DNA from: JAAYHV01 sp964400515
Lineage (GTDB): Bacteria > Bacillota > Clostridia > Peptostreptococcales > Anaerovoracaceae
Length of the DNA: 64,000 nucleotides
Assembly (NCBI GenBank): GCA_964400515.1
Contig: CAYNTJ010000002.1
Location: forward strand, 216,087 to 280,086
Direction of reading: 5' to 3'
Shown here: one piece after another, positions 25,463-35,231 of the stretch
How the letters are laid out: each line of letters begins with the position of its first letter
How positions within the stretch are numbered: position 1 is the first letter of the stretch
Notes under the pieces: generated by a model
Databases searched by the model: none
What the model saw: only the letters and a program-made list of their open reading frames with translations
Told to the model about the DNA's origin: nothing
Translations under genes and position numbers: made by a program

Positions 25463-26196
25463 GTTTTTATTCTCGCTTCCAGGTAATCCGTTAATCTTAA
25501 CAGTGGTATAGTAATAATAAGGTAGAGAACAAGCATAACCAAATATCCCTCGGTAAAAGCAAAGGTCTTAGCCTGAATTGTTGTGATGTTGTAGTATAGC
25601 TCATTAAAACCGATAAGATATAAAAGGGAGCTGCTTTTTATAATAGTGGCCAGGTTTCCCGAAAGGGGAGGAAGCATTATCCTAAGCATCTGGGGCAGTA
25701 TTATATATCTGTACATCTGCCATTTACTAAATCCAAAAAGATCACATACTATTATTTGATTATTGTCTATACTCTCATAGGCTCCTAGATAAAGCTTCAT
25801 CATAAATGGGGAAAAATACACCGTCAAGGAAGCTATTCCCCAAAACAATTTGCTGTCTATGTTTAGTGCTGTGCCCACAAAGAAGTATGTCAAAATCACC
25901 ACAACAAGCATGGGAGTCCCAAACATTAAATCTGTTATATGACTTGTTAAGTACTTTAGATAATAGCTTTTACTTCTGCCGGTAAAGAACATTATAAATC
26001 CCAGTATAAAGCTTAGTATAAAAATAATTAAACTAATCAATACTGTCCATAAAAATCCCGACATAACAAGACCCAAATAAGGTCTAAACAGCATAAAATT
26101 GATGTTAGAATTCGATGTATTTTTGATAACCAGCATTACCCCAATAAGTATAGTCAAAATTGACAATAAGTATTGGATTCCCTTATTAATCTTCAT
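25459..26196 (-). CDS. Amino-acid ABC transporter permease (HisM/GlnP type)
   Basis: The 245-residue membrane protein has about five to six hydrophobic segments and the permease-ATPase contact loop (EAA motif) around DLFGFSKWQMYRYIILPQML. It would form the channel with the ATPase downstream and receive substrate from the lipoprotein gene upstream, whose 3' end it overlaps by 11 bases. Confidence 0.88.
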   Translation of the reverse strand: MKINKGIQYLLSILTILIGVMLVIKNTSNSNINFMLFRPYLGLVMSGFLWTVLISLIIFILSFILGFIMFFTGRSKSYYLKYLTSHITDLMFGTPMLVVVILTYFFVGTALNIDSKLFWGIASLTVYFSPFMMKLYLGAYESIDNNQIIVCDLFGFSKWQMYRYIILPQMLRIMLPPLSGNLATIIKSSSLLYLIGFNELYYNITTIQAKTFAFTEGYLVMLVLYLIITIPLLRLTDYLEARIKT

Positions 26197-26989
26197 TCAA
26201 ATAAAACTCGTATCCCTTTCCCACCATTTCCATTAATGTATCATTATATTCATTCCTTATTCTATCATTTACACCTAACTCCTCTGCCTTGCCTATGAAT
26301 TCATTAATTGAAGCCAATAATTCTTCATCATCCTTTCGAACCCCCATGCCTATCGGTGACACATCCACAGGTTCGTATATAACCTTTAATTCATCGGGAT
26401 AGTTTTTTGCAATGCTTACGGCTCCCACCGCATCCACCATGAAGATATCCGCATTGCCGCTGGCCAATTCAAAGGAAGCGGTGGCCTTATCGTCAAATTC
26501 CAGTATTATAGGGTCATTGGCATTTTCCCTTGCTATATCCAAAGTCGCAAAGCTTTTGGGTGCTACAAATTTTAGACCCTTTATGGAAAAAATGTCTTCA
26601 TAGTTATTAATTCCACTGTCAACATTTACCACAGAAAGTATCTTAAAATACATGTAAGGTTCAGAAAAATTTATCTTTTCCAACCTGTCATCGGTAATAC
26701 TCATGGATGCTATTATCACATCTATTTTTTCTGTTTCCAAAGCAGGTATCAAGGAATTAAATGGCAAATCCACTATTTCCACTTCCATTCCCAAATATTC
26801 CCCCAGTTCTTCTGCAATAACAACGCTGATTCCTTCTGCGTCCCCTTTGGAATCAGTGGTTTCAAAAGGCGGCCATTTAAGCTCCATCCCTACTTTTAAT
26901 GTTTCTTCTTCTTTTTCACCGCAACCCGTGAAAAGCATAAGTATAATTATTAAAAAAAATGTTACCAGAATAATCTTCTTACTGTTCAT
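26186..26989 (-). CDS. Amino-acid-binding lipoprotein of ABC transporter
   Basis: The 267-residue protein has a lipoprotein signal peptide (FFLIIILMLFTGC, Cys at about 23). A family-3 solute-binding domain follows, with LKVGMELKWPPFE, DVIIASMSITDDRLEKINFSEPY and ADIFMVDAV. The binding pocket is of the polar amino-acid type, but the ligand cannot be read from it. The ATG at 26989 follows AAAGGAGGCTAAT and is preferred to an upstream ATG without such a site. Confidence 0.9.
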   Translation of the reverse strand: MNSKKIILVTFFLIIILMLFTGCGEKEEETLKVGMELKWPPFETTDSKGDAEGISVVIAEELGEYLGMEVEIVDLPFNSLIPALETEKIDVIIASMSITDDRLEKINFSEPYMYFKILSVVNVDSGINNYEDIFSIKGLKFVAPKSFATLDIARENANDPIILEFDDKATASFELASGNADIFMVDAVGAVSIAKNYPDELKVIYEPVDVSPIGMGVRKDDEELLASINEFIGKAEELGVNDRIRNEYNDTLMEMVGKGYEFYLNED

Positions 26990-27021
26990 ATTAGCCTCCT
27001 TTTTATATAATCTTATAAAAC

Positions 27022-27046
27022 AAATAGCACTCAAAGAGGGCTATTT
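27022..27046 (-). terminator. Terminator after the M19 dipeptidase gene
   Basis: AAATAGC-a-CTC, loop AAA, GAG-g-GCTATTT. The dipeptidase amber stop (27041-27043) lies in one arm. On the minus strand GTTTTAT follows. It closes the long envelope operon and separates it from the ABC transporter. Confidence 0.65.
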
Positions 27047-27985
27047 TATTACTTCTTTTATTAGTCTTAATTCGTTTTTATAGCATATTTTATCTATTTC
27101 ATCATCACTAAAATAGTTGCCCAGTTGATCTATGAGGCCGGCATATCCGTTATAGTTATTAATCTCTCCCGCATCATCTATACCATCAAAATCAGAGCCA
27201 AATCCCACAGCATCAATTCCGCCTATATTCACCATATATCTGATGTGTTCTATTATTTCCTTGTTTGTACCGTGGGTGCTGCCATAGGTTAAAAAGCTGG
27301 CTTCAAAATTAACACCTATTACACCGCCCTTATTACCCAGCACTCTTATTTGATCGTCTGTCAAATTTCTTTGATGATTGCATAAGGCCCTTGCACAAGA
27401 ATGCGTTGCCATAAAAGGTGATTTTGATATGTCCGCAACATCGTAAAATCCACCTTCGGAAAGATGGGAAACATCAACTATGATTCCTAAATCATTCATA
27501 AGAAGCACTGCGTCCTTTCCGAAAGCCTTTAAGCCCTTCATATGCTCCTTATGGTTTATGCTATTGGGATAACCCAGCTCGTTTTCAAAATTCCATAATA
27601 GAGCTATAGCCCTAACTCCCTTTTTATAAAACTCCTCTATTCTTTCAAGCTTTCCCTGGGCACAAACCGCATCTTCTATGGATAAAAGTGCAGAAAGCTT
27701 TCCATCATTATAATTATTTAGTATATCCTTGCCCCTATAAACAGGCTTTATAATATCATCGTTTAGCTTGAGCTCATCCATATACTTTTCGTACATGTCA
27801 CTAAAGATTTCATAGGATGATTTAATATTCATCAGTTCTCTTTCAATGTAAATGGCAAAAAACTGGCATAGAGCATCACTGTTTTTAAGCATATTCAAGC
27901 TCAAATGTCCCGTATTCTCTCTTAAGCTATAGCTATCTTCGTAGGTGACCTTTAATAAGGTATCACAATGGGCATCAATTATCAT
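27041..27985 (-). CDS. Membrane dipeptidase, peptidase family M19
   Basis: This 314-residue zinc dipeptidase of the renal dipeptidase family has DAHCDTL (metal-binding His-x-Asp), the bridging glutamate in LLSIEDAVCAQ, VDVSHLSEGGF, THSCARALCNHQRNL and GFGSDFDGI. Bacterial members cleave dipeptides, including D-amino-acid ones. It has no signal peptide. It starts with ATG at 27985, with the ribosome site TAGGAG formed by the stop of the M50 gene, and itself ends with TAG. Confidence 0.9.
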   Translation of the reverse strand: MIIDAHCDTLLKVTYEDSYSLRENTGHLSLNMLKNSDALCQFFAIYIERELMNIKSSYEIFSDMYEKYMDELKLNDDIIKPVYRGKDILNNYNDGKLSALLSIEDAVCAQGKLERIEEFYKKGVRAIALLWNFENELGYPNSINHKEHMKGLKAFGKDAVLLMNDLGIIVDVSHLSEGGFYDVADISKSPFMATHSCARALCNHQRNLTDDQIRVLGNKGGVIGVNFEASFLTYGSTHGTNKEIIEHIRYMVNIGGIDAVGFGSDFDGIDDAGEINNYNGYAGLIDQLGNYFSDDEIDKICYKNELRLIKEVIK

Positions 27986-27993
27986 ATTGTCTC

Positions 27994-28710
27994 CTAAAGT
28001 ATTATATTGTTCACTATAAAGCTGTAAATAAAATAGTATGCCGGTCCTATTATCATATCAACCAGGCCTATAAAAAGCAAAATCAAAAGTATAAAGAAAC
28101 CGTTATTATATACCACATTATAGAATTTTGTTCCCCTTAGATTGAAAATCTGCGTTATAACATTAAAACCATCCAATGGAGGTATAGGTATTAAGTTAAA
28201 CACCAATAAAATTATGTTAACGGAAACAATCCCCATTAGGATATTAACAAGGATCTCCAATATTCCGTCCTGTGCCATGTAAGGATTTGAATATAGTATG
28301 ATTTTAACCACAAATGCAGTTATTATGGCAATTATCAAATTCATGGTAACTCCGGCAAAAGCAACCAAAAGTTCATCCCTTCTTTTATGCTTATAGTAAT
28401 TTGGGTTTATCTCCACCGGGATTCCCCAGCCGAATCCCATAAAAACCAAAGCTATAAACCCAAAGGGATCAAAATGTGCCTTGGGATTCAAAGTTAATCT
28501 TCCCTGGTTTTTGGGAGTGGGATCCCCCAGCTTATATGATACATATCCATGGGCAAACTCATGAAATGATAACCCTATTATTATGCCGGGAAGCATTATC
28601 AATATATGATAGATATACTCCCTCGGATTTGATAATCCACCGTTTACAAAATTGCTTACCAATATCAGTATCATTATTATACCAACACCGGAATTAAAAA
28701 ATCTCTTCAA
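27994..28710 (-). CDS. Site-2-protease-like metalloprotease, family M50
   Basis: The 238-residue integral membrane protein has about six hydrophobic segments, the zinc motif SFHEFAHGYVSYKLGD and the second conserved motif NLIPIPPLDGF. This is the small YwhC/FtsH-independent branch of S2P-like proteases, whose natural substrates are generally unknown. It directly abuts the GatD-like gene (one base between its ATG and that TAA). It ends in TAG, which is part of the ribosome site for the dipeptidase gene. Confidence 0.88.
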   Translation of the reverse strand: MKRFFNSGVGIIMILILVSNFVNGGLSNPREYIYHILIMLPGIIIGLSFHEFAHGYVSYKLGDPTPKNQGRLTLNPKAHFDPFGFIALVFMGFGWGIPVEINPNYYKHKRRDELLVAFAGVTMNLIIAIITAFVVKIILYSNPYMAQDGILEILVNILMGIVSVNIILLVFNLIPIPPLDGFNVITQIFNLRGTKFYNVVYNNGFFILLILLFIGLVDMIIGPAYYFIYSFIVNNIIL

Positions 28711-29469
28711 TTAATTCTCCTTAATATTTCTTAAATTGGTTTCCTTATCAAGTATAAACTTCTTTTTTATATCAAAAGAAATTCTGTCTATTTCCAATAA
28801 GGTTTCATCTTCAACTAGTTTTAACTCCAGATTAAGAGCTTTATTTATAAGCTTAACCGTATATTCCATGTTTACTGCCAGCATTGGACCTAGGGTATTT
28901 GTAAATATTGCATTATTCTTCAAAAATCCCTCATTTTCATCTTCTCCGGTATTCCCATATCCATAGGTCATCTTACCATAGCAATCCACATTGCCCCCTA
29001 TGAAGTCTGATACCTGGATTTGGTTCCCTATTATTTCCGAATCCGTTAATTTTTCTTTAAACAGTATATCATCCCCATATACCATTTTCTTTTCCACCGT
29101 TTTGACGTCTATTATTCCAAGTCCCATATAACGGTAACCATCGGTTCTTATGATTTCATTTCCAAATAGTGCTATGGAATTCCCTGTAACAATAAGAAGC
29201 TTATTATTATCAATATATTGATTTAGCTCATCTATTTTGCCCCTAAGCTTTTTGCTTACCACCTCAATTGAAGACAGGTCTCCCGGGGCTACAAACAATA
29301 TATCAAATTCCATAAAATCAATTTCATCACAATTATCAAAATCTATATTTACAACTTCAGTTTCCATTGAATTTAGCTTAAAAATTTCATCAAGGGCCAG
29401 TATATTTCCCCTCTCCCCATGAAGATACAAAGTATCTTTAAACATCCAACCAATTTTAATTTTTTTCAT
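28711..29469 (-). CDS. GatD-like glutamine amidotransferase with catalytic residues missing
   Basis: GatD is the glutaminase partner of MurT in amidating lipid II D-glutamate. The 252-residue protein keeps the family frame: TLYLHGERGNILALDE, FVAPGD and YGYGNTGEDENEG. The nucleophile segment, normally AICGGYQ, is LIVTGNSI, so Cys is Thr95. The histidine segment, normally TYLHGP, is TNTLGP, so His is Leu193. As written it cannot hydrolyse glutamine by the usual triad. The ATG at 29469 follows AAGGAGATACAAA and lies within the last 14 bases of murT. It may be structural, use free ammonia through MurT, or have a new job. Confidence 0.75.
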   Translation of the reverse strand: MKKIKIGWMFKDTLYLHGERGNILALDEIFKLNSMETEVVNIDFDNCDEIDFMEFDILFVAPGDLSSIEVVSKKLRGKIDELNQYIDNNKLLIVTGNSIALFGNEIIRTDGYRYMGLGIIDVKTVEKKMVYGDDILFKEKLTDSEIIGNQIQVSDFIGGNVDCYGKMTYGYGNTGEDENEGFLKNNAIFTNTLGPMLAVNMEYTVKLINKALNLELKLVEDETLLEIDRISFDIKKKFILDKETNLRNIKEN

Positions 29470-30820
29470 TTTGTATCTCCTTGTCATAATATTTTTTCAT
29501 GTGATTAAAGGTTTTAAGCCAGGTAATCAGGTAAATATTATCAGTTTTAACCCTATCTATTTCACTAAACAATGTCTCCACATCCTCAGTATTTATTATG
29601 GTTATTTTTTCAGGAGAAACCCCTTCCAGTATCAGTCTTTTTGCCGTATCATAGCAAACTCCTTCGGAAAAGCATAAATACCTTTCCACATCTTGTTCTG
29701 CAAGCTTCTTAAAGTCACAATCATATGCATAAAAACTGTTTAAATAATGGGGAATCATGTCTATAAGAGGACATAGCCCCAGGCATACCATTTTAGGCTT
29801 CAAATCCGAGCTCATCACATTTATACATGTTTGTAGGGTTTCAGGATTTTCTTGCTTTATTCTCATATATTTTATTGTTTTATCCTTATAGTCCAATATT
29901 TCAAATCTTCCGCTGACATTTTTAAAGCTATCAAATGCTGCGGATGCTTCCTTAGGTGTAATACCTGCCATTTCCTTTAAAACAGCTAAAGCTGCCGAAT
30001 AGTTGTAGCACATATAGGGAGAATCATAAGGCATCACAAATTCCGTCTCATCAAATTTAAAGGTGCGTTTTCCAAAATCCACATCATAAATCTCATAATC
30101 CGCCTTATCCTTGCTTTTGAAGGAACAGTTTTCACATTCAAACTTACCCATACCATCATTATTGTAGTAATCAAAAACTATCTTATGATGACATATTGGG
30201 CAAGCCATAGTAGGAAATGTATCATCCTTTACAAATGCTTCCTTATGCTTTGAAACGCCATAAGTTACTATATTTTTGCCAAGGCCTTCAAAGGATTTGG
30301 ATCTGGGTTCTTCGTTATTTAAAAACATTTTCATGCCATCATTTACAGCGGATTTTAAAATTCTGCATATAATATCCGGATCCCCGTTTCTTTGAACCTG
30401 ATCCTTTTGCAAATTTGTTATAAGCAGATTTTTTACATCCAGCTGCTCTAATACCTTTGGTACAAACCTTTCATCCACCTCCAGTATTATGTAATCGGCT
30501 TTTATCCTACCAAACAGAGTGGAATTCTTTATAAACAGCGACGCAACACCACTTATTAGATTGGCACCCTGTAAATTAGCTATAACATTTTTGTTGTTCT
30601 TTTTTAAGATATGAGTTATCAAATTTGCCGAAGTAGATTTTCCGTTTGTCCCTGTAATTATCAAAACATTACCCGTATCAATACCCTTGAATTTACTGAC
30701 AAATTTCGGATCTATTCTCAAGGCTTTTTCCCCCGATAAATTGGTCCCCCTGGTTTTATCCACCAGACTAATTAAAAAATTGATTATTTTGCCAAACCAA
30801 AGCGCTATTATAAATTTCAT
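29456..30820 (-). CDS. murT: MurT-like lipid II isoglutaminyl synthase subunit
   Basis: The 454-residue Mur ligase homologue has the P-loop ITGTNGKSTSANLI, the four-cysteine zinc ribbon in the central domain (Cys207, Cys210, Cys229, Cys232) and a C-terminal MurT-specific domain. The segment that usually reads ADG-D-SWIWDVDFE and supplies an Asp to the GatD triad is changed here to LIDMIPHYLNSFYAYDCDF. The N-terminus has one hydrophobic stretch. The ATG at 30820 follows AAGGGGTATAAGA. The upstream extension was rejected because it overlaps cls and has no ribosome site. Pairing with the catalytically empty GatD makes the reaction uncertain. Confidence 0.82.
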   Translation of the reverse strand: MKFIIALWFGKIINFLISLVDKTRGTNLSGEKALRIDPKFVSKFKGIDTGNVLIITGTNGKSTSANLITHILKKNNKNVIANLQGANLISGVASLFIKNSTLFGRIKADYIILEVDERFVPKVLEQLDVKNLLITNLQKDQVQRNGDPDIICRILKSAVNDGMKMFLNNEEPRSKSFEGLGKNIVTYGVSKHKEAFVKDDTFPTMACPICHHKIVFDYYNNDGMGKFECENCSFKSKDKADYEIYDVDFGKRTFKFDETEFVMPYDSPYMCYNYSAALAVLKEMAGITPKEASAAFDSFKNVSGRFEILDYKDKTIKYMRIKQENPETLQTCINVMSSDLKPKMVCLGLCPLIDMIPHYLNSFYAYDCDFKKLAEQDVERYLCFSEGVCYDTAKRLILEGVSPEKITIINTEDVETLFSEIDRVKTDNIYLITWLKTFNHMKKYYDKEIQNEKN

Positions 30821-30831
30821 TCTTATACCCC

Positions 30832-32307
30832 TTATAATACATCTGATAGCAATCTTGATAATGATTCCTTTGTAGATTGCCACAATCCTCTATTCCTATA
30901 ATCCTCTAATGTAAGTTCCCTTGAATGCTTTATATCGTCTTCATATCTTGCTTCCATCATTTCTGCAAATTCCTTTTTGTAAATAAAGGCATTTGCTTCA
31001 AAATTCAGTATAAAGCTCCTTCTGTCAAAATTTGCCGAGCCCACACTGGAGACTTCTCCGTCCACCACCATTGTCTTCGCATGTAGAAAACCGTTTTCAT
31101 ATATATATACCCTAACCCCGGCTTCCAAAAGCTCTCCCACAAAGGAAAGGGTTGTGGCATATACAAAGGGATGGTCAGGTTTACAAGGTATCATTATGCT
31201 AACCTCAACTCCCGAATTTGCGGCCATATACAAAGAATCAAAGAGTGTATTATCCGGAACAAAATATGGTGTCTGTATGTAAATATTCTTTTTAGCATAT
31301 GTTACCATTCTTAATAGGCTTTGCTTTATTTCCTGTTTCCTCGATTCAGGTCCGCAGGATACTATTTGCACCGGGTTGTCCCCCATAGCTCTGCCCACTG
31401 TATAATCATTTGGTATACATTTTTCCAATAGCTCTATTTTTTCTTTTGATGCATATCTCCAGTCAAGATAGAACCTCTGGTTCAATGCCACTATTGAGTC
31501 TCCCCTTATTCTGATATGGGTGTCCCTCCAATAACCGAATTTGTCTTTGTAGCCCAAGTATTCTTTACCGATATTAAATCCTCCGATATATCCTATATCA
31601 TCATCGATTATTGCTATCTTTCTATGGTTTCTGTAATTAAACTTAACAAACATGTACTTTACCAAGGGTTTGAAGAAAAATGCATATTTGCCCCCGGCTT
31701 TTACAAAATCTCTAAGCATATAGTCATTAATCATTCTACTGCCCATGGCGTCCATTAAAAATCTTACTTCAACACCTTCCTCGGCTTTCTTAGTAAGCAG
31801 CTCAATAAGTTTTTTACCAACCATATCATTTTTTACTATGAAGCACTCTATGTTAATGGATTTTTTTGCGTTTCTTATATCCTGCATCAATGAATGATAC
31901 ATCCTTTTACCATCTGTCAGTAAGCCTATTTCGTTATTCTCTGTAAGATATGCTTGTCCGTAGGTTTGATTAAGCTTTATCATATGCTCCCAGGTTTTAG
32001 TAACTTCGTTGGGAAATTGATATTCTCCGCTTTCCATATAGCTTATCTGTGAAGCCAATATTCTATCCACCGCATCCTCTTCAATGGGTGACAGCTTAAA
32101 TATATGATATCTGTTAATGTTTTGTGAAAATACTACATAAAGAAAAATTCCTACAATCGGCACTGCAAAAAGTACCAGTATCCATGCCAATGTGGCACTG
32201 GGATTCTTCCTTTCCAAAAATATTATTGCCATTGAAATAATAAAGTTCAGAAAGTACGTTATAGTCATTATTCTGCTAAATGTAATTACTTCAAAAACTT
32301 CTAACAA
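30832..32307 (-). CDS. cls: Cardiolipin synthase
   Basis: The 491-residue phospholipase-D-type synthase condenses two phosphatidylglycerols. Two N-terminal membrane segments (residues 10-60) precede two HKD motifs: NHRKIAIIDDDIGYIGGFN near residue 225 and HAKTMVVDGEVSSVGSANFD near residue 400. The start is TTG (32305-32307), overlapping the miaB stop, so the two are coupled. It ends in TAA, 12 nt before murT. Confidence 0.93.
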   Translation of the reverse strand: MLEVFEVITFSRIMTITYFLNFIISMAIIFLERKNPSATLAWILVLFAVPIVGIFLYVVFSQNINRYHIFKLSPIEEDAVDRILASQISYMESGEYQFPNEVTKTWEHMIKLNQTYGQAYLTENNEIGLLTDGKRMYHSLMQDIRNAKKSINIECFIVKNDMVGKKLIELLTKKAEEGVEVRFLMDAMGSRMINDYMLRDFVKAGGKYAFFFKPLVKYMFVKFNYRNHRKIAIIDDDIGYIGGFNIGKEYLGYKDKFGYWRDTHIRIRGDSIVALNQRFYLDWRYASKEKIELLEKCIPNDYTVGRAMGDNPVQIVSCGPESRKQEIKQSLLRMVTYAKKNIYIQTPYFVPDNTLFDSLYMAANSGVEVSIMIPCKPDHPFVYATTLSFVGELLEAGVRVYIYENGFLHAKTMVVDGEVSSVGSANFDRRSFILNFEANAFIYKKEFAEMMEARYEDDIKHSRELTLEDYRNRGLWQSTKESLSRLLSDVL

Positions 32308-33617
32308 ATTATCTCTCCTTCCAAGCTGAATGTTTTTCCTTTAATTATCTTAACATCTACAATTTCACCAATTAAACTTTCATCTCCATCAAAATTAACA
32401 AGTTTAAAGCCTTCGGTCCTTCCTGTTAGTCTGCTTTCATTATTTTTACTTTTGCCTTCAACCAATACTTTTTCTGTTCGCCCAACATATTCACGATTTT
32501 TTTCACCGCTTATTCTGTTAATGGTATCCACAAGTCTTTCAAACCTTTCGTGCTTGATATCCTCCGGTATTTGATCAGGAAATTCCGCTGCCGGTGTTCC
32601 CTTCCTTATGGAATAAAGAAAGGTAAATGCCGAATCATACCTTACGTATTCAGCCAATGATAAGGTTTCTAAAAACTCATCCTCTGTTTCCCCGGGGAAT
32701 CCCACTATTATATCTGTGGAAACAGTAATATCAGGAACGGCCTCCCTAAGCTTATATATTAAATCAAGATATCTTTCCCTATCGTATTTTCTATTCATTC
32801 TTTTGAGCACATTGCTGCTTCCCGACTGAATAGGAAGATGTATGTAATTGCATAGCTTTTCACAATCCACATAAGCCTTTATAAGCTTATCCGATAGGTC
32901 CTTTGGATGGGAAGTCATGAATCTTATTCTTTCCAGGTTTTTGATTTTATTTGTTTCATATATCAAATCAGCAAAGTCTGCCCCATTTGGATCTTTAAAG
33001 GAATTTACATTTTGTCCCAAATAAGTTATTTCCTTTACTCCATCTAAGACCAGCACCTTGACCTCATCCAAAACCGATTGCATTGTCCTGCTTTTTTCCC
33101 TACCCCTTGTGTAGGGCACTATACAATAGCTGCAGAAATTATTACATCCGTAGGTTATATTGACAAAAGATTTATGTTTAAAAAGTCTTTTACTGGGCAA
33201 TAATTCCGGAACTTCCAAGCTATCCGGTATTACATCTATAATCCTTTTGTTCTCCAATATCCTTTCTTCAAGTAATCTTGGAAACTCCTTAATATTATGA
33301 GTTCCAAAAACAATATCAACCCAGGGATATTTTCCTTTGAGCTCTTTAATAATATGATCCTGCTGCATCATGCAACCGCAAACCACAACTATTGATTCGT
33401 TTTTTTTGGTTTTTTTATGCTTTAGTTGCCCCAGGGTTCCAAAAAATCTTTTATCTGCATTTTCCCTTATACTGCAAGTATTTATTATTACTATATCTGC
33501 ATCATCTTTATTATCACATTCCTCGTAACCAAGCTTTGTAAGCATTCCGGATATGTTTTCCGAATCATGCTCATTCATTTGACAACCAAATGTGATAATA
33601 TGATATTTTTTATTCAA
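32301..33617 (-). CDS. miaB: MiaB, tRNA-2-methylthio-N6-dimethylallyladenosine synthase
   Basis: This radical SAM methylthiotransferase modifies A37 of tRNAs reading UNN codons. The 438-residue protein has the UPF0004 domain with three cysteines (TFGCQMNEHDSE, INTCSIRENAD, VVCGCMMQQ), the radical SAM motif CNNFCSYC near residue 155, and a C-terminal TRAM domain. The start is TTG at 33617 behind TAGGAGGAG, which includes the gpsA stop. It ends in TAG, overlapping the start of cls. Confidence 0.95.
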   Translation of the reverse strand: MNKKYHIITFGCQMNEHDSENISGMLTKLGYEECDNKDDADIVIINTCSIRENADKRFFGTLGQLKHKKTKKNESIVVVCGCMMQQDHIIKELKGKYPWVDIVFGTHNIKEFPRLLEERILENKRIIDVIPDSLEVPELLPSKRLFKHKSFVNITYGCNNFCSYCIVPYTRGREKSRTMQSVLDEVKVLVLDGVKEITYLGQNVNSFKDPNGADFADLIYETNKIKNLERIRFMTSHPKDLSDKLIKAYVDCEKLCNYIHLPIQSGSSNVLKRMNRKYDRERYLDLIYKLREAVPDITVSTDIIVGFPGETEDEFLETLSLAEYVRYDSAFTFLYSIRKGTPAAEFPDQIPEDIKHERFERLVDTINRISGEKNREYVGRTEKVLVEGKSKNNESRLTGRTEGFKLVNFDGDESLIGEIVDVKIIKGKTFSLEGEIIC

Positions 33618-33628
33618 GTAAACTCCTC

Positions 33629-34633
33629 CTAATACATTAACATTTCATCTTTCTTTTCTCTAACCATAAGAAGCCTTGCAACCTCTTTAGCATCAACGTC
33701 TCCATGCACAATCTTGTATATGCCTTCAGATATGGGGAGCTCCACTTCATTTAATTTGGCCAGTTCATAAGCTGCTTCGGCAGTGTATATACCTTCCACA
33801 ACCATTCCTACTTTTTCAACGGCTTCCTTAGGATCAATACCTTCTCCTATCATTATTCCGCAACGCCTGTTCCTAGAATGCATGCTTGTGCAGGTTACAA
33901 TCAAGTCTCCCACACCGGCAAGCCCCGAGAATGTTTCGGGATTAGCCCCCAGTTTGATTCCCAATCTCTTCATCTCAGCTATTCCCCTTGTCATAAGGGC
34001 TGCCTTGGTATTATCTCCATAGCCTAAGCCATCCGATATTCCGGCTCCCAGCGCAATAATATTTTTAAGGGCACCACCCAATTCCACGCCTATCACATCT
34101 TCATTTGTATATACTCTGAAGTTTTCGTTGGAAAAAAGCTCCTGCACAAACATTGCCGCATCTTCATCCTTTGAAGCCGCAGCCAGTGTTGTCGGAATGC
34201 CAAGTCCCACTTCTTCCGCATGGGATGGTCCTGAAAGCACCACATATCTGTTGTTCGGTATTATTTCTTCAGCTATTTCGGATAATCTCATATGACTTCC
34301 GATTTCAATGCCCTTTGCCACATTTATGATTAAAATATCTTCTTTGATATATTCCAAAGCATTATTTAGGGCCAATCTGAACCTTTGAGCAGGCGCAGCG
34401 AATAAAACCACCTGCGCGTCCTTAATGGCATCGGCCATTTCCATACAAAGTTCAATGTTATCATTTAGGATAATACCGGGTAAATATTTTTTATTCTCCC
34501 CGTCTGCCTTCATATTATTGATTAGATTACCATCTATATCCCAAAGCTTAACCGAATGGTTATTATTACCCAATGTTTGAGCCAGGGCAGTTCCCCAGCT
34601 TCCTGCACCTATAACAGCAATTTTAGTATTCAA
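33629..34633 (-). CDS. gpsA: NAD(P)-dependent glycerol-3-phosphate dehydrogenase
   Basis: This enzyme supplies glycerol-3-phosphate for phospholipids. The 334-residue protein has the Rossmann motif IAVIGAGSWGTALAQ at the N-terminus, INVAKGIE, LSGPSHAEE with substrate-binding residues, and the catalytic lysine region ELGGALKNIIALGAGI. It stands next to plsY, the acyltransferase that uses its product, with only one base between plsY stop and gpsA start. It ends in TAG, fused to the miaB ribosome site. Confidence 0.96.
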   Translation of the reverse strand: MNTKIAVIGAGSWGTALAQTLGNNNHSVKLWDIDGNLINNMKADGENKKYLPGIILNDNIELCMEMADAIKDAQVVLFAAPAQRFRLALNNALEYIKEDILIINVAKGIEIGSHMRLSEIAEEIIPNNRYVVLSGPSHAEEVGLGIPTTLAAASKDEDAAMFVQELFSNENFRVYTNEDVIGVELGGALKNIIALGAGISDGLGYGDNTKAALMTRGIAEMKRLGIKLGANPETFSGLAGVGDLIVTCTSMHSRNRRCGIMIGEGIDPKEAVEKVGMVVEGIYTAEAAYELAKLNEVELPISEGIYKIVHGDVDAKEVARLLMVREKKDEMLMY

Positions 34634-34634
34634 T

Positions 34635-35231
34635 TTATTTCTCCTTTTTTCTGATTGATATGTTTTTTTCTTCTCCGCTTATCAATCTTTTTATATTTTC
34701 TTTATGTTTTATAATTATTGTTAAACACAAAATCAAAGCAAAGGGCATAAAATCCCTCATAAAAATATAAGTAGCGATGGGATAGATAACAGCTGCCGTC
34801 AAAGACCCCACAGAAACCTTCTTACTTATGGCCACCATGCCTATGGAAAATATAGTTATAACCAGTGTCAGCAAAGGGTTTATTGCCAATGTTGCCCCTA
34901 TGGCTGTGGCAACGCCCTTACCTCCTTTAAATTTGTATATAACGGGCCAAATATGACCGAAAATAACCATTAGCACGCAAACTCCCGCACAATAAAATGT
35001 GGACAGATTAATTGCCAAGAATACCGGAATAAACCCCTTTACAATATCCATGGTAAAGGTTATCAAACCCGCCTTGGCTCCCAAAACTCTTAAGGCATTT
35101 GTTGTACCCGCATTACCGCTTCCCTCACTTTTAATATCTATGCCCTGCATTTTACCAAGTATAATCGATGGCGAAATATTCCCCATCAAATATGAAAGTA
35201 TAATCAGCATTATGCATATAAAAAGTTCCAT
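34635..35231 (-). CDS. plsY: PlsY, glycerol-3-phosphate acyltransferase
   Basis: The 198-residue, five-segment membrane protein transfers acyl groups from acyl-phosphate to glycerol-3-phosphate. It carries the three conserved cytoplasmic motifs: GSGNAGTTNALRVLG, KFKGGKGVATAIGATLAI and the C-terminal HKENIKRLISGEE. It works with PlsX (41693-42697) and GpsA (next gene). Its ATG directly follows the der stop. Confidence 0.95.
   Translation of the reverse strand: MELFICIMLIILSYLMGNISPSIILGKMQGIDIKSEGSGNAGTTNALRVLGAKAGLITFTMDIVKGFIPVFLAINLSTFYCAGVCVLMVIFGHIWPVIYKFKGGKGVATAIGATLAINPLLTLVITIFSIGMVAISKKVSVGSLTAAVIYPIATYIFMRDFMPFALILCLTIIIKHKENIKRLISGEEKNISIRKKEK

Noticed and set aside
30821..30883. 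Extended MurT start upstream
   Set aside because: It would run into the cls coding sequence and lacks a ribosome site. The ATG at 30820 follows AAGGGG at a proper distance.
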